Part shown: positions 1 through 9,297 of the stretch, piece after piece
How positions within the stretch are numbered: position 1 is the stretch's first letter
Layout: each line of letters begins with the position of its first letter
DNA from: Rhodospirillaceae bacterium
GTDB lineage: Bacteria > Pseudomonadota > Alphaproteobacteria > CACIAM-22H2
Length of the DNA stretch: 64,000 nucleotides
Direction: 5' to 3'
Assembly: GCA_022843945.1 (NCBI GenBank)
Contig: JALHMR010000008.1
Span: 102,255-166,254, forward strand
Notes under the pieces: model-generated
Told to the model about the DNA's origin: nothing
The model's input: the letters and a program-made list of their open reading frames with translations, nothing else
Databases searched by the model: none
Translations under genes and position numbers: made by a program

Positions 1-219
1 GATCTCGAAGCGCCGGCAACCGAGCTGGTGCCGGCCATCGGCACGATCCTCCAGGCCTTAAGCGCCAGTCCCGGCTGCCGCCTGGCGCGCCTGTCGGGCA
101 GCGGCGCCACCTGCTTCGGGCTTTACGACGACCCCCGGGTTGCCGAGCAGGCAGGCGCCTGGCTGTCGGCGCGTGACAGCGGCTGGTGGATCCATCCCAC
201 GCGCTGGGCCAGCCAATGA
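1..219 (+). CDS. ispE: 4-diphosphocytidyl-2-C-methyl-D-erythritol kinase, C-terminal part
   Basis: C-terminal 72 residues of IspE, the GHMP-family kinase that phosphorylates CDP-methylerythritol in the non-mevalonate isoprenoid pathway. The reading frame is open from the first base, so the 5' part lies outside the window. The stretch LSGSGATCFGLY matches the third conserved GHMP/IspE glycine-rich motif, and the gene ends a normal distance after it. The stop is at 217-219, directly before a palindromic repeat. The family call rests on this one motif plus its distance to the C-terminus. Confidence 0.85.
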   Translation, partial: DLEAPATELVPAIGTILQALSASPGCRLARLSGSGATCFGLYDDPRVAEQAGAWLSARDSGWWIHPTRWASQ

Positions 220-330
220 CCTGTCCTCATGCTTCGAGACGCGCCACTTGGAAGTGGCGCTCCTCAGCATGAGGTCTTCTATTTATGACCTCACCCTGAG
301 GTGCGAGCGATAGCGAGCCTCGAAGGGTGG
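220..330. repeat. Dispersed palindromic intergenic repeat (two hairpins)
   Basis: A long imperfect hairpin runs 225-274: outer arms CCTCATGC (225-232) and GCATGAGG (267-274), inner arms CGCCACTT (242-249) and AAGTGGCG (252-259) around a 2-nt loop. A second element, about 288-327, contains CCTCACCCTGAGG and GCGAGCGATAGCGAGC. The composition and layout resemble high-copy palindromic repeats common between genes in Bradyrhizobium-like alphaproteobacteria. It may act as a transcription or mRNA-stability barrier after ispE. Copy number cannot be judged from one window. Confidence 0.7.
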
Positions 331-410
331 CATATTGCCCCGCATCTCCAAACAATGTTGAATGCGGCCACCTCAACTCAAGCAAGCCTATTAAGCGGGA
401 GAGAACGATC

Positions 411-1163
411 ATGAGCGCGCCCACCAAAGTTGCCCTCGTCACCGGCGCCGGCAGCGGCATCGGCCGCGCCGCGGCCCTGGCCCTGTCCAAGGACGGCTAC
501 GCCGTGGTGCTCGCCGGACGGCGCAAGGAGCAGCTGGAGCTGACCGCCAAGCAGGCGGGCAACGCGCCCACTCTCGTGGTGCCCACCGACGTCAGCGATC
601 CGGCGCAGATCAAGGCGCTGTTCGCCAAGACCAAGGAGGCCTATGGCCGGCTCGACGTGTTGTTCAACAATGCCGGCATGGGCCTGCCCGCCGTGCCGAT
701 GGAAACGTTGACCTACGAGCAGTGGAAGCAGGTGGTCGACGTCAACCTCACCGCGCCGTTCCTGTGCACCCAGGAAGCGATCAGGATCATGAAGGACCAG
801 AAGCCGCGCGGCGGGCGGATCATCAACAACGGCTCGATCTCGGCGCATGCGCCGCGCCCGCATTCGGTGGCCTACACCTCGACCAAGCACGCCATCACCG
901 GCCTGACCAAGTCGACCTCGCTCGACTGCCGCCAGTACGACATCGCCTGCGGCCAGATCGATGTCGGTAACGCCGCCACCGAGATGACCGAGCGCATGAC
1001 CAAGGGCGTGCCGCAGCCCAACGGCACGATGATGGTCGAGCCGCGCATGCATGTCGACAATGTGGCCAAGACGATCTCCTACATGGCCAGCCTGCCGCTC
1101 GACGCCAACGTGCAGTTCGTCACCGTAATGGCGACGACCATGCCCTTTGTTGGTCGCGGCTAA
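411..1163 (+). CDS. SDR family NAD(P)-dependent oxidoreductase
   Basis: Classical short-chain dehydrogenase/reductase of 250 residues. The N-terminal Rossmann motif TGAGSGIG binds NAD(P), NNAG stabilises the central sheet, and a Ser followed by YTSTK supplies the catalytic Ser/Tyr/Lys. The start at 411 is chosen because GGGAGAG lies just upstream and TKVALVTG follows at once; an upstream in-frame GTG at 327 would add 28 unlikely residues lying in the repeat. The substrate cannot be read from the sequence. It stands alone between ispE and a binding-protein gene. Confidence 0.85.
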   Translation: MSAPTKVALVTGAGSGIGRAAALALSKDGYAVVLAGRRKEQLELTAKQAGNAPTLVVPTDVSDPAQIKALFAKTKEAYGRLDVLFNNAGMGLPAVPMETLTYEQWKQVVDVNLTAPFLCTQEAIRIMKDQKPRGGRIINNGSISAHAPRPHSVAYTSTKHAITGLTKSTSLDCRQYDIACGQIDVGNAATEMTERMTKGVPQPNGTMMVEPRMHVDNVAKTISYMASLPLDANVQFVTVMATTMPFVGRG

Positions 1164-1269
1164 GGGTCCGGGGTCGCGGGGGCGCCTTGCCTCCGCTGCC
1201 GGACTTGCCCAAGATTGGCGCCAACGAGCCGCGCAGCCGGCCGGTTAACCACTCTGGGAGAACACGTCC

Positions 1270-2295
1270 ATGAAACTGCCCTCGCTTGCCGCCGCGGCGG
1301 TGCTGTCGGTCCTGCTGGCCGGCGCGCCGCGCCCGGCCGCCGCCCAGCTCGTCCTCTACTGCAGCGTGCTCAACGAATGGTGCACGCTGGCGGTGCAGGA
1401 ATTCGAGCGCAAGACCGCGATCAAGGTGACGATGACCGCCAAGGGGTCGGGCGAGACGATCACCCAGATCCGCGCCGAGGCGGCCAATCCGCGCGCCGAT
1501 ATCTGGTGGGGCGGCACGGGCGACCCCCATCTCGCCGCCGCCGAGGCGGATCTCACCGTCCCCTACCGCTCGCCGATGAACGACCAGCTTCATCCCTGGG
1601 CGATCAAGCAGTGGGAGCAGTCCGGGCAGAAGACGGTCGGCATCTATGCCGGCGCGCTCGGCTTCACCTACAACACCGAGCTCCTGGCCAAGAAGAAGCT
1701 GAGCGAGCCGAAATGCTGGGCCGACCTGGTGAAGCCAGAGTTCCGCGACGAAGTGCAGATCTCCAACCCGTCCTCCTCGGGCACGGCCTACACCGCGCTG
1801 GCGACGCTGATCCAGCTCTGGGGCGAGGACAAGGCGTTCGACTACCTCAAGCAGCTGCACCGCAACGTCAACCAGTACACCCGTTCCGGCCCGGCCCCGG
1901 TGCGCAACGCGGCGCGCGGCGAGACCACCGTGGGCGTCATCTTCCTGCACGACGCGGTGGCCGAGGCGGCCGCCGGTTTCCCGCTCAAGGCCGTGCCGCC
2001 CTGCGAGGGGACCGGCTACGAGATCGGCTCGATGTCGATCATCAAGGGGGCGCGCAATCTCGACAACGCCAGGAAATGGTACGACTGGTCGTTGAGCGCC
2101 GAGGCGCAGAACCTGGCCAAGCAGGCCAAGTCGTTCCAGGTGCCGTCGAACAAGGCGGCTTCGGCGCCGCCCGGCTCGCCCCGGCTCGAGGACATCAAGC
2201 TGATCGACTACGACTTCAAGAAGTACGGCAGCAGCGTCGAGCGCAAGCGCGTGGTCGAGCGCTGGGAGAAAGAGGTCGGCACCCTGCCGAAGTAG
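1270..2295 (+). CDS. ABC transporter substrate-binding protein (iron/AfuA-like), orphan
   Basis: Periplasmic binding protein of 341 residues with a Sec signal peptide ending near AAAQ (about residue 26). The mature start LVLYCSVLNEW and the later SGTAYTAL region resemble the Fe3+/phosphonate binding proteins of the AfuA/FbpA group (COG1840). GGGAG lies upstream of the ATG. No permease or ATPase is adjacent on this strand; the nearest ABC operon (4302-8570) is on the opposite strand, beyond a chemoreceptor, and has its own binding protein. Either this protein shares that permease or its partner is elsewhere. The ligand is unknown. Confidence 0.8.
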   Translation: MKLPSLAAAAVLSVLLAGAPRPAAAQLVLYCSVLNEWCTLAVQEFERKTAIKVTMTAKGSGETITQIRAEAANPRADIWWGGTGDPHLAAAEADLTVPYRSPMNDQLHPWAIKQWEQSGQKTVGIYAGALGFTYNTELLAKKKLSEPKCWADLVKPEFRDEVQISNPSSSGTAYTALATLIQLWGEDKAFDYLKQLHRNVNQYTRSGPAPVRNAARGETTVGVIFLHDAVAEAAAGFPLKAVPPCEGTGYEIGSMSIIKGARNLDNARKWYDWSLSAEAQNLAKQAKSFQVPSNKAASAPPGSPRLEDIKLIDYDFKKYGSSVERKRVVERWEKEVGTLPK

Positions 2296-2339
2296 AGCTG
2301 GGGTGACCTAAGCGCCGCCGGCGCGGCGAGCCGGAGATC

Positions 2340-2364
2340 GCCCCCGGGCCCGGCGCCCGGGGGC
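2340..2364. terminator. Bidirectional hairpin terminator
   Basis: A perfect 10-bp GC stem (2340-2349 with 2355-2364) around the 5-nt loop CCGGC, followed on the plus strand by TCTTCA. It lies between two converging genes, the binding protein ending at 2295 and the chemoreceptor ending at 2380. A long U tract is absent, as is common in GC-rich genomes. Confidence 0.7.
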
Positions 2365-2379
2365 TCTTCAGGGTGCCGC

Positions 2380-4053
2380 CTAGGCGGCCCGGATATCGGC
2401 GAGGAACTGGCTGACGTCGGCCCGCAGCCTCTCGCCCTGCTTCGACAGCTCGCTCGCCGCACCGAGGACCTGGGTCGACGCCGCGCCTGTCTCGGTGGCG
2501 GCCTGGGTGACGCCGGCGATATTCGACGACACCTCGTCTGTGCCCTTCGAGGCCTGCTGAACGTTGCGCGCGATCTCCTGAGTCGCGGCACCCTGTTCCT
2601 CGACGGCCGAGGCGATGGTGGTGGCGATCTCGTTGATCCGGCTGATCGTGCCGCTGATGCCTTCGATGGACTTGACCGAATCGCTGGTCGCACTCTGGAT
2701 CGCCTTGACCTGGGCGGCGATGTCCTCGGTGGCCTTGGCGGTCTGGGTGGCGAGCGACTTCACCTCGGAGGCGACCACCGCGAAACCCTTGCCGGCTTCG
2801 CCCGCACGGGCGGCTTCAATGGTGGCATTGAGCGCCAAGAGGTTGGTCTGGCCGGCAATGTCGTTGATCAGCTTGACCACGTCACCGATCTTCTGCGCCG
2901 CCTCGGCCAGCGCCTGGACCTGCGCATTGGTGCGGCCTGCGTCGCCGACTGCCTGGCCGGCAATCTTGGCGGATTCGGCGACCTGACGGCTGATCTCGGC
3001 GATCGACGAAGATAGCTCCTCGGCGGCCGCGGCGACGGTCTGCACGTTGGTGGAGGCCTGCTCCGAGGCCGCGGCCACGGTGGTCGACTGCCGGCTGGTC
3101 TCCTCCGCGGTCGCCGACATGGACTGTGCGGTGGTCTGCAGCTCGGTCGAGGCGGAGGCCAGCGTTTCGAGGGCGCCCGAGACCGACTGGTCGAAGCGCT
3201 TGAGATAGCCGTCGATCTTGCGCTGACGCTCCTCCTTCTTGGCCTGCTCGGCCGCCTGCTCGGCCGAAAGCCGGTCGGCCTTGATCATGTTCTCCTTGAA
3301 GACCTGGACCGCGCCGGCCATGTCGCCGATCTCGTCGGCGCGTCCCACGCCCGGGATATCCGCCTGCTTGTCGCCGCCGGCTAGCCGCATCATTGCGGCG
3401 GTCATGCCGGCGATCGGACCCGTGATCCCGCGCAGCGTCACCATGACGCCCATGCCGACGACGGCGATGGCGAACAGGATGAGGACGATCTGGGCCCACT
3501 TGCTGGTGGCGAAGACGCCCTGGGCCCGGCCGAAGTCCTCGGCCGCCACGCGCAGCTGCAGGTCGACGAGGTCCGAGATCTTGCCGGTCACCGGATCGAT
3601 GCCGTCGTAGAGCTCCTTGACGACGTAGGTGTCGAGCGCGGCCTGGTCCTTCGCGGCGATCACGCCGCGCAGCTTGACCACCGACCGGTCGGCGACCGCC
3701 ATCGTGGTGCGGACCTGTTCCGCCAGGATCTTCTCCTCCGGCGTGAGATAGGTGGAGGTATAGGCCTTCCACTGCTCCGCGATGCCGGCGGCCGCGGTGT
3801 CGATAGCCTTCAGCCCCTCGGGCCAGGCCTGGTTGCCGTTGCGGACCTTGTGCGCGGTGTCGACGATGTTCACGGCGTAGAGGTCGGAGATCGTCTTGAG
3901 CTGCTTGAGCGGGATGACCCGGTCGTCATGGACGCTGCGCAGGGCGTCGTTGTTGAGGCCGAGCGCGATCCAGCCGACGGTCGCCGTGGTGGCGATGACC
4001 GCGGCCAGGGCAACGAGAACGCCGAGTACTTTTAGCTTGATGGTGAGCTTCAT
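2380..4053 (-). CDS. Methyl-accepting chemotaxis protein
   Basis: Chemoreceptor of 557 residues. Membrane helices lie at about 6-32 and 186-207 and enclose a periplasmic four-helix-bundle-type sensor (about 33-185). A HAMP region (about 207-260) and a coiled-coil signalling domain follow; the conserved hairpin tip [16 protein letters not shown] is present. The start MKLTIK at 4053 is preferred because AAGAGGAAA lies just upstream; a start at 4107 would put 18 charged residues before the first helix. There is no C-terminal CheR-binding pentapeptide; the protein ends ADIRAA. It sits between two binding-protein/ABC modules, so it may sense the same solutes, which is inference only. Confidence 0.9.
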   Translation of the reverse strand: MKLTIKLKVLGVLVALAAVIATTATVGWIALGLNNDALRSVHDDRVIPLKQLKTISDLYAVNIVDTAHKVRNGNQAWPEGLKAIDTAAAGIAEQWKAYTSTYLTPEEKILAEQVRTTMAVADRSVVKLRGVIAAKDQAALDTYVVKELYDGIDPVTGKISDLVDLQLRVAAEDFGRAQGVFATSKWAQIVLILFAIAVVGMGVMVTLRGITGPIAGMTAAMMRLAGGDKQADIPGVGRADEIGDMAGAVQVFKENMIKADRLSAEQAAEQAKKEERQRKIDGYLKRFDQSVSGALETLASASTELQTTAQSMSATAEETSRQSTTVAAASEQASTNVQTVAAAAEELSSSIAEISRQVAESAKIAGQAVGDAGRTNAQVQALAEAAQKIGDVVKLINDIAGQTNLLALNATIEAARAGEAGKGFAVVASEVKSLATQTAKATEDIAAQVKAIQSATSDSVKSIEGISGTISRINEIATTIASAVEEQGAATQEIARNVQQASKGTDEVSSNIAGVTQAATETGAASTQVLGAASELSKQGERLRADVSQFLADIRAA

Positions 4054-4225
4054 TGGTTTCCTCTTGCCGGAGATTAACGGCCCGGCGTGTGCCTGTTTCG
4101 TGGGCAACTGTGGGCCACGGGTGTAAACCGCCGGTAAAGGAGCTTGGTTAACGGGACCTTAAGACGCTGCCGCTCCGCCCCGCCCCGCCCCCCTAAGACG
4201 TTGTAAGAAATGAATTCCTGCTGCA

Positions 4226-4243
4226 AGCCGGCGGCGGCCGGCT
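4226..4243 (-). terminator. Possible terminator of the ABC import operon
   Basis: AGCCGGC (4226-4232) pairs with GCCGGCT (4237-4243) around GGCG, extended by TGC/GCA with one bulge. It lies about 60 nt past the stop of the minus-strand ATPase gene. The U tract is poor. The rest of 4054-4301 shows no gene; the part next to 4054 must hold the chemoreceptor promoter, but no clear -35/-10 pair was found. Confidence 0.4.
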
Positions 4244-4301
4244 GCACAAAAGTCAATTCTGTAATTCGATATCGCGAGGCAGCGGCGCGGTCGGTGGTGC
4301 G

Positions 4302-5366
4302 TCAGGCCGAGAGCCAGAGGATCGCTTGGGCCGGCAGGGTGACGGCGACCGGCGCACCCGGCGCGTGGAGCCCGTCGCCGTTCTGGAACGGCGCGTCGAC
4401 GACGATCTCCGCCGTCCCGACCCGCACGGCGTAGCGCACGGTGGCGCCGAGGAATTCGCGGTGGCTGACCGTGCCGGGCAGGTCGCTGGTCGTGCCGGCC
4501 GCCGCGACGCCGGCATGCTGCGGCCGGAAGACGAGCTTCGATCCGGCCGGCACCGCCGCATCGCCGAGCACCGAGACGCGCGCGCCGGCGGCGATCTCGA
4601 ACCAGCGCCGGCCGCCCTCGTCGACCAGCCTTCCATCGAGGATGTTGGCCGTGCCCAGGAAGTTGGCGACGAACAGGTTGGCCGGGCGCTCGTAGAGCTC
4701 CATCGGCGTGCCGACCTGCTGCACCACGCCGTCGTTCATCACCGCGATGCGGTCGCAGATCGTGTTGGCCTCTTCCTGGTCGTGGGTGACGAAGATGGTG
4801 GTCAGGCCGAGGCGCTGCTGCAGGTCGCGCAGCTCGCGCCGCACCTGGACGCGCATCTTGGCGTCGAGGTTGGAGAGCGGCTCGTCGAGCAGCAGCACCT
4901 TGGGCTCGATGGCCACGGTGCGGGCCACGGCGACGCGCTGCTGCTGGCCGCCGGAGAGCTGCGAAGGCCGGCGCTGGGCGAGATGCGACAGGCCGACCAG
5001 CTCGAGCGCCGCCGCCACCTTCTTGTCGATCTCGGCGCGCGGCAGGCGCCGCTCCTCGAGGCCGAAGGCGACGTTGCGCGCCACGCTCATGTGCGGCCAC
5101 AGGGCGTAGGACTGGAAAACCATGCCGACATCGCGCTTCCACGGCGGCAGGCCGGCGACATCCGTGCCGCCGATGCGCACCTCGCCCGAGTCCGCGTGGT
5201 TGAAGCCGGCGATCAGGCGCAGGAGCGTGGTCTTGCCGCAGCCCGAGGGGCCGAGGAAGGCGAAAAACTCGCCGGGCTCGATATCGAGGCTGACGTCCTT
5301 GAGCACGTGGTTGGCGCCGTAGGAGACGTTTACGCCCCGGATGTTGACCCCGACAGCCTTGCTCAC
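4302..5366 (-). CDS. ABC transporter ATP-binding protein (Fe3+/spermidine-putrescine type)
   Basis: Importer ATPase of 354 residues. Walker A GPSGCGKTT is at about residues 40-48, the signature LSGGQQQRV follows, then Walker B VLLLDEPLSNLD and the switch His in FVTHDQ. About 110 C-terminal residues form the TOBE/OB-fold regulatory extension typical of the FbpC/PotA group. The start is GTG at 5366, overlapping the permease stop in the four bases GTGA (5363-5366), which implies translational coupling. It is the last gene of the three-gene import operon. Confidence 0.9.
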   Translation of the reverse strand: MSKAVGVNIRGVNVSYGANHVLKDVSLDIEPGEFFAFLGPSGCGKTTLLRLIAGFNHADSGEVRIGGTDVAGLPPWKRDVGMVFQSYALWPHMSVARNVAFGLEERRLPRAEIDKKVAAALELVGLSHLAQRRPSQLSGGQQQRVAVARTVAIEPKVLLLDEPLSNLDAKMRVQVRRELRDLQQRLGLTTIFVTHDQEEANTICDRIAVMNDGVVQQVGTPMELYERPANLFVANFLGTANILDGRLVDEGGRRWFEIAAGARVSVLGDAAVPAGSKLVFRPQHAGVAAAGTTSDLPGTVSHREFLGATVRYAVRVGTAEIVVDAPFQNGDGLHAPGAPVAVTLPAQAILWLSA

Positions 5367-7075
5367 CGCACCGCTCCCTGCTTTTTCTCGCTGCGCTCGA
5401 CCAGGCGGTGCGAAGCATAGGCGCAGAGCGCGACGAAGAGCACGGCGATGACGCCGAGCGCTGCTCCCGGCCCGCGCCCGGCCGCCGACTGCATGAAGAC
5501 ATAGAGTCCGTAGGCGAGCGGCGCGTCGGAGTTCGACTGCACCAGCATCAAGGTGGCCGAGAGCTCGACCGCCGCGGTCGAGAAGCTGGTGACGAAGCCG
5601 GCGAGGATGCCGCCGGTCATCAGCGGCACGACCACGCGGCGCACGGTGCGCGCCTTGGTGGCGCCGAGATTCTCCGCCGCTTCCTCGACCGAGACCGAGA
5701 TCTGCTGCAGGGCGGCGTGGCAGGCGCGCAGGGCGTAGGGCAGGCGGCGGATGGCCAGCGCGATGACGATCATGATCCACAAGGTGGCGAGCGGCGTGCC
5801 GTCGGGCAGGCTGACGCCGTAGAAGGTGCGCAGGTAGCCGATGCCCAGCACCACGCCGGGGATGGCGAGGGCCGCCATCGCTGTCCAGTCGAGCCACTGC
5901 CGACCGATCAGCTTGGTGCGCAGCACGAGATAGGCGATCGCCGTGCCGACGATCACGTCGATGGTCCCGGCGAGGGCCGCGTAGATCAGCGTGTTCTTGA
6001 TGTAGAGCGAGCTATCGCCGAAGACCCGCGCGTAATGGGCGAGCGTGTAGGCGTCGGGCAGGGGGCTGAACGACCACACCGTGGCCAGCGAGAGGATCAG
6101 CAGGCCGAGATGCGGCGCCAGCACGAGCAGCAGGATGAGGGTGATCACCGCGTAGGCGGCCGCACTTTCCCACGGCTTCAGGGTGCGACGGGAGAGTCCG
6201 CCGCCGCCGCGCTGGACGGTGGCGTAGTCCTTGCCCCTGAGCGCCAGGTTGGAGAGCCAGACCGCGGCGATCGAGCCGGCGATCAGCACCACCGAGATGA
6301 CGTAGCCCATCGGGTCAGCGATGCCGATCGAGGTGACGCGCAAGTATGCTTGAGGAGCAAGAAGATCCTTGGCGTTGAGCAGCAGCGGGGTGGCCAGGTC
6401 GTCGAACACTTTCACGAACACCAGCGAAGCCCCGGCCACGTAGCCCGGCATGGCCAGCGGGAAGACGATGCGCCGGAACAGGCGCATTCCCGAGCAGCCG
6501 AGATTCTGCGCCGCTTCCTCCATCGCCCGGTCGATATTGGCGAGGGCCGCCGAGAGGTTGATCAGGATGAAGGGGAAGTAGTGCAGCGCCTCGACGAAGA
6601 TCACGCCGTTGAGGCCCTCCATGAACGGGATCTTGAAGCCGAGCCAGTCGTCGAGCAGCAGGTTGAGCGTGCCGTTGCGCCCGAAAAGCAGGGTCATGGC
6701 CACCGCCCCCACGAAGGGCGGCATGATCAGCGGCAGGAAGCCGAGCGTCTGGATGATGGCCGAGCCGCGGAACTCGAAGCGGCTGGTCAGGTAGGCGAGC
6801 GGCAGGGCGATGGCCGAGGCCCACGCTACGGACATAAGAGAAACGTAGATCGAATTCCAGAACGAGCGCACGAACAGGTCGGTGGCGAAGAAGTCCTGGA
6901 AGTTGACCAGGGTGAAGGCGCCGGTGCCTTTCTCGGTGAAGGCGACGTAGATCACTGTCGCCACCGGCACGACCAGGAAGACGGCAAGGAACAGGGCGAT
7001 GGCCAGGGCCAGCCCGATCTGCCCCGGCGTGGCGCCGGCGCTGTAGCGGCGCAGGGTCAGAGCGATGGCGGTCAA
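5363..7075 (-). CDS. ABC transporter permease, two fused permease domains (iron type)
   Basis: Inner-membrane permease of 570 residues, about twice the length of a single permease, with two successive BPD-type domains and about 12 hydrophobic helices. This is the FbpB/SfuB arrangement. The EAA loops read EEAAQNLGCSG in the first half and EEAAENLGATK in the second. The start is TTG at 7075 with AGGGGA upstream; no better in-frame start was found. It lies between the binding-protein gene and the ATPase gene, with the palindromic repeat 7081-7220 in the gap before it. Confidence 0.87.
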   Translation of the reverse strand: MTAIALTLRRYSAGATPGQIGLALAIALFLAVFLVVPVATVIYVAFTEKGTGAFTLVNFQDFFATDLFVRSFWNSIYVSLMSVAWASAIALPLAYLTSRFEFRGSAIIQTLGFLPLIMPPFVGAVAMTLLFGRNGTLNLLLDDWLGFKIPFMEGLNGVIFVEALHYFPFILINLSAALANIDRAMEEAAQNLGCSGMRLFRRIVFPLAMPGYVAGASLVFVKVFDDLATPLLLNAKDLLAPQAYLRVTSIGIADPMGYVISVVLIAGSIAAVWLSNLALRGKDYATVQRGGGGLSRRTLKPWESAAAYAVITLILLLVLAPHLGLLILSLATVWSFSPLPDAYTLAHYARVFGDSSLYIKNTLIYAALAGTIDVIVGTAIAYLVLRTKLIGRQWLDWTAMAALAIPGVVLGIGYLRTFYGVSLPDGTPLATLWIMIVIALAIRRLPYALRACHAALQQISVSVEEAAENLGATKARTVRRVVVPLMTGGILAGFVTSFSTAAVELSATLMLVQSNSDAPLAYGLYVFMQSAAGRGPGAALGVIAVLFVALCAYASHRLVERSEKKQGAVR

Positions 7076-7080
7076 TTAAA

Positions 7081-7220
7081 TCCCCTCTCCGCGCGAAGCG
7101 GGGAGAGGGAGGGGCCCAACGCGAAGCGTTGGGAGGGTGAGGTGTCTTGCAGCCGAGGCCCACCTCACCCGCTCGCTCACGCTCGCACCCTCTCCCCCCG
7201 AAAACGGGCGGAGAGGGTTA
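7081..7220. repeat. Palindromic intergenic repeat with three hairpins inside an operon
   Basis: Three inverted repeats in series: CCTCTCCGC/GCGGGGAGAGG near 7083-7108, CCCAACGC-GAA-GCGTTGGG near 7117-7135, and CCCTCTCC/GGAGAGGG near 7190-7217. It fills the gap between the binding-protein gene and the permease gene of one transport operon. Such an element could cap and stabilise the binding-protein message and lower expression of the downstream genes, as REP elements do elsewhere; that role is inferred. Confidence 0.65.
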
Positions 7221-7247
7221 GTACGCTGTCCCCCCACGCAATGGCCT

Positions 7248-8570
7248 TCAGCGCGCCAGCCGCGCCGCCTGCTCGGCCTTGCCCTTGGCCTGGGCGTAGC
7301 GCTCCTTGCCGAAGGCGGCCCATTGCTGCTCGAGCTCGGCCTGGCGCGCACCCTTCTCCTTGGCGCCGGTGAAGGCCGCGCGGGCCTGCGCCGCCTGCGC
7401 CTCGGCCAGCGGCATGGCGGCGATCAGGTCGCGCGCCTCCTTGACCAGCGCGCGGGCTTGCGCGTTGTCCTTCTTGGCCAGCGCCGCCTCGGCGTCGTGC
7501 ACCGCCTTGGTGGCGGCCTTGAGCCCGTCGAGTTGGAAGGAGATGAGCTGGTCGAACAGCGTGTCGACGACCGCGGTGCGGGTCTCCGACTTGTCGACGT
7601 CGAAGAGCATCATCTTCTGGAACTGCGGGTCCTTGAACGGGTTGGGATAGCCGGCGGGCGCCTTGGCATAGGTCGCGGTGTTCACGGGCAGGCGGCGGAT
7701 GCCCGGCTCGAGCAGCACTTCCTGGCCCTTCGGCGAGAGGATGAACTCGACGAAGGCCTCGGCCCCGGCGCGGTTGGGGGCGTTGGCGATGATGCCGATA
7801 TTGGCTGGCACCACGGTGGTCACACTCGGATAGGCGAACTTGACCGGGAAGTTGGCGGCCTGCGCGGCGAAGGCGAAGAAGTCGATGACGATGCCGACGC
7901 CGACCTGGCCGGAGTTCACGGCTTCAGGGACACCGAACGAGCGCTCGGTGACGTTGCGGAAGTTGCCGGCCATCTCCTTGATCGTGCGCCAGCCCTTGTC
8001 CCAGCCCTCGCCCTGCAGGATGGTCTCGATGGTCAGGTGCGTGGTGCCGGAGCGCGAGGGTGCCGCGATCGACACGTGGTCATGGAAGGCCGGGGCAGCC
8101 AGGTCCTGCCATTCCTTGGGATCGGGCAGCTTGTTGGCGCGCGCATAGCGCTCGTTCCACATGATGCCGTAGCCCGAGGCGGCGAAGCCGAAATACATGC
8201 CGTCGCGGTCGTTGATCGGGTAGGAGCCGACCTTCTCCGGGATGCCGGTGGCCTTGGGCTTGTAGGCCTGCAGCAGCTTCTTGCCCTTGAGCACCTCGAA
8301 GGCGTCGGGCGCCGAGGCCCACATCAGGTCGACCTGGTTGTTGGCGCGGGTCTCCTCGATGAACTTCACCGCCGCGTTGGTGTTGCGGTTCTGGACCTCC
8401 AGCGTCGCGCCGGGATGGGCCGCCTCGAAGGCCTTCTTGAACGGGTCGGTGACGTCCTTGGCGAAGGAGGTGACGATGGTCACTTTCCCGCTGGGGGCCT
8501 GGGCGCCCGCGTCACCGGCGATAAAGGTCAAGGCGATGGCGGCCGCGGTGGCGGCCCAAAGGCGCAGCAT
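7248..8570 (-). CDS. ABC transporter substrate-binding protein with helical C-terminal extension
   Basis: First gene of the import operon, 440 residues. The signal peptide ends near AGDAGAQA (about residue 22), followed by an iron/thiamine-type family 1 solute-binding fold that opens VTIVTSFAKD. The start at 8570 has GGGAGGAA just upstream; a frame reaching much further upstream has no supporting signal. The family is usually about 330-350 residues. Here roughly 100 more residues, rich in Ala, Lys, Glu and Gln without Pro or Gly runs, follow from about residue 335 and look like continuous helix or coiled coil. The ligand is unknown. Confidence 0.85.
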   Translation of the reverse strand: MLRLWAATAAAIALTFIAGDAGAQAPSGKVTIVTSFAKDVTDPFKKAFEAAHPGATLEVQNRNTNAAVKFIEETRANNQVDLMWASAPDAFEVLKGKKLLQAYKPKATGIPEKVGSYPINDRDGMYFGFAASGYGIMWNERYARANKLPDPKEWQDLAAPAFHDHVSIAAPSRSGTTHLTIETILQGEGWDKGWRTIKEMAGNFRNVTERSFGVPEAVNSGQVGVGIVIDFFAFAAQAANFPVKFAYPSVTTVVPANIGIIANAPNRAGAEAFVEFILSPKGQEVLLEPGIRRLPVNTATYAKAPAGYPNPFKDPQFQKMMLFDVDKSETRTAVVDTLFDQLISFQLDGLKAATKAVHDAEAALAKKDNAQARALVKEARDLIAAMPLAEAQAAQARAAFTGAKEKGARQAELEQQWAAFGKERYAQAKGKAEQAARLAR

Positions 8571-8753
8571 CGGTTCCTCCCGTCTCATTACAAAGTCGTA
8601 GGCGCGATGCTTCCGGAAAAGCGCAGCCGCGTCAACCCAATGCGGATGGGCGAATGCGGAGGGGCGAATGCCGACGGGCGGCCACGCGCCTTTGACCGGG
8701 ACCCCGGATGGCCTATCGTTGCGGGGACTCGAGGGGCGGGGGATTCGCGGCGC

Positions 8754-9296
8754 GTGACCAATCCGGCGGATATTCTGATGGGCGGCCTGGCTCTCCTGGC
8801 CGGGCTCGAGGTCCTGCTCCTCACCTTCAGGGGCGCGCTGCTGCGCGCCGGCGAGCGGCGGCAGCTCGAACGCCAGATCGAGGAGCTCAAGGGCGATCTC
8901 CAGGCGGCGCGCGAACGCACCCAGCAACGCGCGCCGGAGCTCGAGGCGGCCAATGCCCGGTCCGAGGAGGCGCTGGCCGCCCTGCGCAAGGCGAGCACCG
9001 AGCTGGCCGAAGCCCAGGTGCCGCGCGACGTCCTGGTCCACAAGCTCGGCGAGCCACCGAGCCTGGTGTTCCGCGCCAGCCTGATCAAGAATCTGCCCGC
9101 CCCGCCCGACGCCAACCAGGTGCTGCTCTGGTCGTACAAGCATCTGGTCGATGTCTATGCCGCCGACCAGGACGAGGCCGTGCAGCTCGCCTCGCGCAGC
9201 TTCGCCGAGCAGGCCGGCTACGTGCTCGGGCCCTTCTATTCCCTCGGTGCCGAGGCGGCGCCCCGGCCGCCGGACGAGGCGGAGGCGGGGGGCTGA
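8754..9296 (+). CDS. Hypothetical membrane-anchored coiled-coil protein
   Basis: Unrecognised protein of 180 residues. A hydrophobic N-terminal helix (about residues 8-28) is followed by a long charged coiled coil (about 35-95, rich in Glu, Arg, Ala and Gln) and a C-terminal region of about 80 residues with an aromatic cluster. The GTG at 8754 is chosen because a G-rich tract lies about 11 nt upstream; an in-frame ATG at 8778 is the alternative. The next gene, of similar design, begins one base after its stop. The frame is real by coding character and linkage, but no function can be assigned. Confidence 0.65.
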   Translation: MTNPADILMGGLALLAGLEVLLLTFRGALLRAGERRQLERQIEELKGDLQAARERTQQRAPELEAANARSEEALAALRKASTELAEAQVPRDVLVHKLGEPPSLVFRASLIKNLPAPPDANQVLLWSYKHLVDVYAADQDEAVQLASRSFAEQAGYVLGPFYSLGAEAAPRPPDEAEAGG

Positions 9297-9297
9297 G

